Assembly (NCBI GenBank): GCA_964247055.1
Contig: OZ176053.1
Coordinates: 11,594,001-11,658,000 of the forward strand
DNA: 64,000 nt
DNA from: Paragordius varius
Lineage: Eukaryota; Nematomorpha
Direction of reading: 5' to 3'
The translations under genes were made by a program, and so were the position numbers. This document shows positions 59,901 to 64,000 of this stretch, piece after piece; the first letter of the stretch is position 1, and each line of letters opens with the position of its first letter. The notes beneath the pieces are model-generated. The model made no database searches. It was given only the letters and a program-made list of their open reading frames with translations, and had not been told where the DNA came from.

Positions 59901-61997
59901 TATCTTCCAAATAGTATCGGCTGTTAAAGTCGATAGCCACTTTGTAACGGATCTGGGTCGCATATTATTCTATTGGGACAATTTTTTATTCCAAATGCTC
60001 AAACTTATTTAAATGTTGCCATAAAATTGATTTTTAATATTTTTGATTATTTTGCTGATGTGCAATGTTTTTTGTTATAACGAACTTTGTATTAAACTGA
60101 CAATTTAAAGTTAAAAGATAAGATATTGACAACTTACTTTGTTAAATTTAAATGAAACATTAACTATTTGCTAATTAAAAATTTCGGTGTCAAACTAAAC
60201 TACGCCAATTTTTTTATGGGCAATCATGTTTTTGTGCGTAGGGCTTTTGACAAATCTGGAATTTTGAATTTTTATATACAATCTACAAAAAACTTACGAA
60301 ATATATCTCTGATATTAATGTATCAGGACTATCATAATGCTTTTGGTTTTGGCCATTACGAGTGATTAAAGAGAGTTAATCGCATTTTGTGGTAGTGCTC
60401 CATATCAAAAAATGACAAAATTCGAGCACATTTGCAATAAAACTTTTTTGGTGAAATCTAAATGTTTCATTCAAAAAATATCACTAAAATATATCTAAAA
60501 TACATAAAAAAGCAAAACAATATTTTGAAAAAATTTTAATATTTATATGTGGGCTCCGATAGTCCCAATTTTTTTGGTCTTTTAAAATGAGCTAGTCCTC
60601 TTAAAACAAAAAAGCCGGGATTGCACGATAATTTTAAATATATGCTAAATTTTGACATAAATAAAAATATGTAACAAATGCATACTTCTTTCAAAAATTT
60701 ATTTTGCCAAAATTTTATTGTAAAATTCTTCATATTATTTTGAGTCATGATGGAAACGGTTTTAAAACGCTTTAGGATGTCATAGAAACACTTTTTCCAT
60801 ATGTTCGATGATGTTCTAACATTGAATTTAGATGATATTATGCGTTGGTCTTTAAATTTATGTTAAATAAATATTGTTTTTTTTTTCAAAAATTACAAAA
60901 TTAAGCCAACGAACCTTTAAATTAAAATTTTAAAGGGATAGGTTCAACATGATCAATTTATATAAAATAATGTTTTTATAATATATTATAGCACTGTTAA
61001 GCTTAAATTTTTGAAAAACTATGCATGTTTTTAAAAAATATTTTTAGTTGATATCAAAATTTAGCATGTATTTAAATTTTTTATTACGCAATCCCAGCAT
61101 TTGCTTTATTTTAAAAGGACTAGCCCATTTTAGAAGAGCAGAAAAATTTGGGACGTTAGAAGCCCCCGTATAAAAATTTAATTTTTTTGAAAATTTTGCC
61201 TTTTAAATATGGTATATGATAAATTTTAGTGATATTTTTTGGATTATAGCATTTTTGGACAAAAAAATTTTGCGGAATTTTGCCATTTTCTGATATGGAA
61301 CACCTAATACAAAAGTGCGAATAACACTCCTAAATACTCATGAGGGCCAAAACCAAAAGCACTATGAATTCTGATATATTTTACTATCAAAATATATATA
61401 TTTCGCCAGGTCAATTTTCCAAACCCCCGATTTTGGACGTAGTGTATAGATTAAGCTTCAAAAGTTTTGGTACTTTATATTTTAAAATGTAACGGTCATA
61501 ACTCAAGCACTTTAAAATACTAAAAATTATATTATATATGGTGGACTAGGTTTTTGGCTTAGTTAATTAAAGATAATAAAATTTTGTTTGATCCAATTTT
61601 TTTTATAGATACAGGCCGGCATTCTGGAAACGGTATTTTTTTATATCATACCTTTTTTTATATTTTTAAAAATTATTTTTATTGTTAAAACAACAAATTA
61701 AATCAAAAGTTTATCTTATATATATATATATATATATATATTGACCCGCAAAATACGGTTATAATCGAATAAATATTTGAGGCGGCGCATGATTGCTTGT
61801 TAAATAGTCCTAAGTTAGAAGTTCTCATTATCATGCATTTTAAAGATTTTGCTTATTTCCTATAGTAGGGCGAATAGCAACACAGTAGTGTGAAAAACAA
61901 CAAAATGTTGAATAAAAAATTATTTTCTTTCTTTTTTCCATTCGTTCGTGTGTTTATTTAGGCGCAATTCCAGACGATGAAGATGAAACTCACATAG
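53862..61997 (+). CDS. Secreted micro-exon gene (partial, continues past window)
   Basis: Exon 1 (53,862-53,922) encodes a classic signal peptide: MKLFFYLLILIG, then LKVLSVGC. It ends in phase 1 at a GTATAAT donor. Five candidate micro-exons follow, each entered and left in phase 1: 54014-54037 (TGRHSES), 56988-57011 (TGRHSGN), 59252-59287 (AMPDDEDETHI), 61609-61632 (TGRHSGN) and 61962-61997 (AIPDDEDETHI). All are flanked by T-rich TAG acceptors and GTATTTTT or GTAACG donors. Joined, they predict a short secreted peptide of alternating basic (DTGRHSGN) and acidic (GAIPDDEDETHI) modules. Because every exon is symmetric, any can be skipped or duplicated without a frame change. The layout matches that of schistosome micro-exon genes (MEGs) as a class; I recognise no sequence match. 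No stop codon is in the window. The exons could instead be passive parts of the repeat. Confidence 0.6.
54014..54037 (+). other. 24-nt micro-exon, TGRHSES version
   Basis: Flanked by TTTTATTATAG and GTATTTTC. It differs from the copies at 56,988 and 61,609 at two of 24 bases (ES for GN). Its flanks have diverged more and carry indels, while the exon has none. This fits coding constraint (inference). Confidence 0.6.
54243..54408. mobile_element. 166-bp MITE of the DUF659-hAT family
   Basis: Ends TGCATTTTAATGGTTGCTTA and TAAGCACCATTAAAATGCA are inverted repeats. Inner sequence (AGTAGGGCATTCCGCAAC) matches the left end of the larger element at 57,194. Confidence 0.75.
55470..56840. repeat. Foldback element in duplication unit copy 1
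   Basis: Outer arm CATAATGCTTTTGGTTTTGG (55,649) pairs with CCAAAACCAAAAGCACCATG (56,719). Inner arms GTGCTCCATATCAAAAAATG and CATTTTTTGATATGG pair around a centre near 56,190. Same family as the element at 1-2,592. Confidence 0.75.
56988..57011 (+). other. 24-nt micro-exon, TGRHSGN version 1
   Basis: Flanked by TTTATTATAG and GTATTTTTTT; enters and leaves in phase 1. Identical to 61,609-61,632. Confidence 0.6.
57194..58458 (+). mobile_element. hAT element with BED finger and DUF659 remnants
   Basis: Inverted termini TGCATTTTAAAGATTTTGCT (left) and GCAACCATTAAAATGCA (right), with AGTAGGGCGATTCGCAAC inside. The plus strand has a BED-finger end, MKKHLKVVHE (near 57,335). DUF659-type pieces follow in broken frames: DPFTNIRREQIINIIG, HFLLTIDTSYH, AIVTDNVANIKAAENLINKE and NIIWHGCQCHIINNSIKEYI (57,650-57,960). 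It is dead, with several frame breaks and a missing C-terminal half. It lies between two micro-exons. Confidence 0.75.
58459..59251. other. Intron sequence, no recognised feature
   Basis: AT-rich sequence between the DUF659 hAT and the PDDEDETHI micro-exon. A 72-codon ORF at 58,816-59,034 has no family features and is probably chance. Confidence 0.35.
59252..59287 (+). other. 36-nt micro-exon, AMPDDEDETHI version
   Basis: Flanked by TTCGTTTAG and GTAACGATTTTT; phase 1 in and out. Strongly acidic. It differs from the copy at 61,962 only in the first codons (GCC ATG against GCA ATT). Confidence 0.6.
60150..61450. repeat. Foldback element in duplication unit copy 2
   Basis: Same arms as at 55,470-56,840 (CATAATGCTTTTGGTTTTGG at 60,332 against CCAAAACCAAAAGCACTATG near 61,348), with a few small differences. 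Confidence 0.75.
61609..61632 (+). other. 24-nt micro-exon, TGRHSGN version 2
   Basis: Flanked by TTTTTTATAG and GTATTTTTTT; identical to 56,988-57,011. Confidence 0.6.
61707..61742. repeat. (TA)n microsatellite
   Basis: About 15 TA units. The same site is shorter in unit copy 1 (near 57,092) and present near 54,113, so it varies in length between the duplicated units. Confidence 0.8.
61832..61945 (+). mobile_element. Left end of a DUF659-family hAT element
   Basis: ATGCATTTTAAAGATTTTGC through AGTAGGGCGAATAGCAACAC, matching the left part of the element at 57,194. The remainder is deleted and a PDDEDETHI micro-exon follows within 20 bp. Confidence 0.65.
61962..61997 (+). other. 36-nt micro-exon, AIPDDEDETHI version
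   Basis: Flanked by TGTTTATTTAG and GTAACGATTTTT; phase 1 in and out. Confidence 0.6.
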
Positions 61998-62039
61998 GTA
62001 ACGATTTTTTAAATATTATTTTATCTTATACCAGTAGCA

Positions 62040-64000
62040 TTATCTAAAATAGTTAAGATATTAAAAAATAAATATGAGCAATTTGCTTTTTGAAACTTTT
62101 TTTTGATCAAGATAAAACTATGTGTTAGAAAGATTTTACTTGTTTGGTCGTATGTAAAAAATTTGTCTAACCTGAAAGAGGGGTGGACAAGCGTGCCGCA
62201 TAACATATGGGTAAAAATAATATTTTATTGAACATCACACATAAGATTACAAAAAAGTTCTTATTTTTTGCTAGTTGGTTGCCAGAATCTGGGGCTTATT
62301 CAAAATAATTTTGTTCAAAAAATATACACTTTATCAATTTTATATTTTTCCAATATGGGCAGGACTATCTTAAAAGCCAATTGCTGCCCTGCTTTCTATT
62401 ATCCTTATTTATAAAAAACGATGATGGAAATAGATTAAATTCATTAACAAAACACAATCATAATGTTATATAAGTACAATAAAAAAACTGATTTTTATTT
62501 AAACAAAAGCTCTTTATTAAAAATCTACGATTAGTTTAGGGTTGCTCTCCTATCCCAAACCAACCCCTTATCTTTCAAATAGTATCGGCTTTTAAAGGTG
62601 ATACGCCTTAAGCATATAGATACTATCTCCCTTATCAAATGTACCTACACTTTGTAACGGATCTGGGTCGCATATTATTCTATTTGGGCATTTTTTTATT
62701 CCAAATGCTGAAACTTATTTAAATGCTGCCATAAAATTTGTTTTCAATATTATTGTGCTGATGTGAAAACGAACTTTGAATTAAACTGACAATCTAAATT
62801 CATTAAGATTTTCACAACTACTTTGTGTAATTTACACGAACATTAACTTTTTAATAATTTTAATTATAAATAAATTAGAAAACATTTATTTTAACTGAGC
62901 CAATTTTTTAATGGCCAATCATGTGTTTGTGCGTAATGGGCTCTCAACCAATCTCCAAACTAATAATGAAATGTACACAAAAAAATAACCTTCGATATAT
63001 ATTTTATAGTAGGAAAACGTACCAGGAATATGAAGGGCTTTTGGTTTTGGCCCTTTAGAATGTAAAGAAAGTAATTTTAAGTGCTTCATTAAAAAAATAG
63101 CGGTGCGCTCATTTTTATCAAAAAACTTTTGGTGAAAGCTAAATGCTTCGCTGAATAAATATTTTTAAATCTAAACTACATAAAAAACAATATTTTGTAA
63201 ATTAAATTTTTAGATGGGGGCTTCGAAACCAAATTTTTTTTTAAAATGAACTGGCTTTTTTAAAATAAAAGCAGAAATTCCGGGATGGCGCGATAAAAAT
63301 TTTAAATATATGCTGATTTGGATATCAAATAAAAATGTTTTTTGGAGATATGCATACTTTTTTAAAAATTAAATTTTTACCCTATTGAAGCATATTTCAT
63401 ACTATTCTGAGTCATGATAAATACGGTTTAAAATGCTTTTAGATGTCACAAAAACAATTTTACTATATGTTGGATGATGCAATTTCTACACCTCGGAATT
63501 TTGATTACAATATTCGTTCGTCTTTATTTATGTCAAAACAATATTGTAGTTTTTTACAAAAATTCACCAAAGTTTTCAAGCCGAGAAACTTTTAAAATTG
63601 GGAAGCGATAGAAATGTTCAGCATCCTCGATACATCGAAAAGTTTTTATAATTTATTAAAGCCATATTAAAGGGTATCCATTATGACTCAAAATAGTAGT
63701 TTCACTAAAATTTTGATAAAAATTAAATTTTTAAAAATGTGTGCATTAAAAATACTTTTATTTGATTTCAAAATTTAGCATATATTTAAATTTTTTATCG
63801 CGCACCGGCATTTGCGTTTCTTTTAAGAGGACTGCCCATTTTAGAAGAGCAAAAATTTTCTTGACTTTAAAAGACATCATCTAAATATTTATTTTTTTGA
63901 AAATATTGTTTTGCTTTGTATTTCTAGTTTATAATAAATTTTAGTGATGTTTTTTGGATTGAAGTATTTAGCTTTGGCCAAAAAATTTATTCAAAAAATT
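62040..64000 (+). repeat. Tandem-duplication unit, copy 3 (runs off window)
   Basis: Collinear with copies 1 and 2 but more diverged: it has a 40-bp insertion near 62,610 and many indels. A foldback element begins about 62,860. By position, its TGRHSGN exon would lie just past the right edge. Confidence 0.75.
62860..64000. repeat. Foldback element in unit copy 3 (partial)
   Basis: Left arm and centre are seen (CTTTTGGTTTTGGCCC near 63,030; GCGCGATAAAAATTTTAAA near 63,288 pairing with its complement near 63,790). The right arm is cut by the window. Confidence 0.6.

Larger units (their letters stand above)
59325..61830 (+). repeat. Tandem-duplication unit, copy 2
   Basis: Starts AATATATCTAAAATAATTAA, preceded directly by the PDDEDETHI exon. 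It carries a foldback element and the TGRHSGN exon at 61,609. Micro-exon to micro-exon distance to the next unit (59,252 to 61,962) is 2,710 bp. Confidence 0.85.

Overview
The window is very AT-rich animal nuclear DNA. It holds two conserved host genes with many introns, one unusual secreted-protein gene built from micro-exons, and a dense layer of decayed DNA transposons and LINEs. There is no rRNA, tRNA, CRISPR array or prokaryote-style operon.

Layout: a 2.6-kb foldback (palindromic) repeat and other repeats fill 1-8.5 kb, including a tandem array at 5.77-6.93 kb. The minus strand at 8,552-13,903 carries the mitochondrial outer-membrane barrel assembly gene SAMM50 (Sam50), complete from start to stop in 12 inferred exons (510 residues). 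From 14.3 to 29.1 kb lie hAT elements, MITEs, LINE fragments and one unrecognised ORF (20,696-21,103). The plus strand at 29,194-44,483 carries a copper-transporting P1B-ATPase (ATP7 family), also complete, in about 20 exons whose large introns hold further transposon copies. At 46.1-52.8 kb is a nested block: a hAT element on the minus strand hosts an opposite-strand hAT fragment and a nearly full-length RTE/BovB-like LINE with a 14-bp target duplication. From 53,862 to the right edge lies a signal-peptide exon followed by phase-1/phase-1 micro-exons of 24 and 36 nt, spread by tandem duplication of about 2.7 kb.

The strongest observation is intron size. By fitting exons to the Sam50 and ATP7 families I find seven introns of only 21-28 nt, nearly all at the 5' ends of the two genes, while the 3' introns run from hundreds of bases to over 3 kb. 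Ultra-short 5' introns together with a secreted micro-exon gene recall what has been reported for schistosome flatworms (5'-short introns, MEG genes). Dicyemids are also reported to have very short introns. I cannot name the species: composition looks more AT-rich than schistosomes, and no species-specific marker is visible.

SAMM50 and ATP7 are housekeeping functions with no operon-like link. Transposon insertions (MITEs beside and inside genes, LINEs inside introns) account for most of the rest. All exon boundaries were derived by eye from splice signals, phase and family similarity, with no transcript data.
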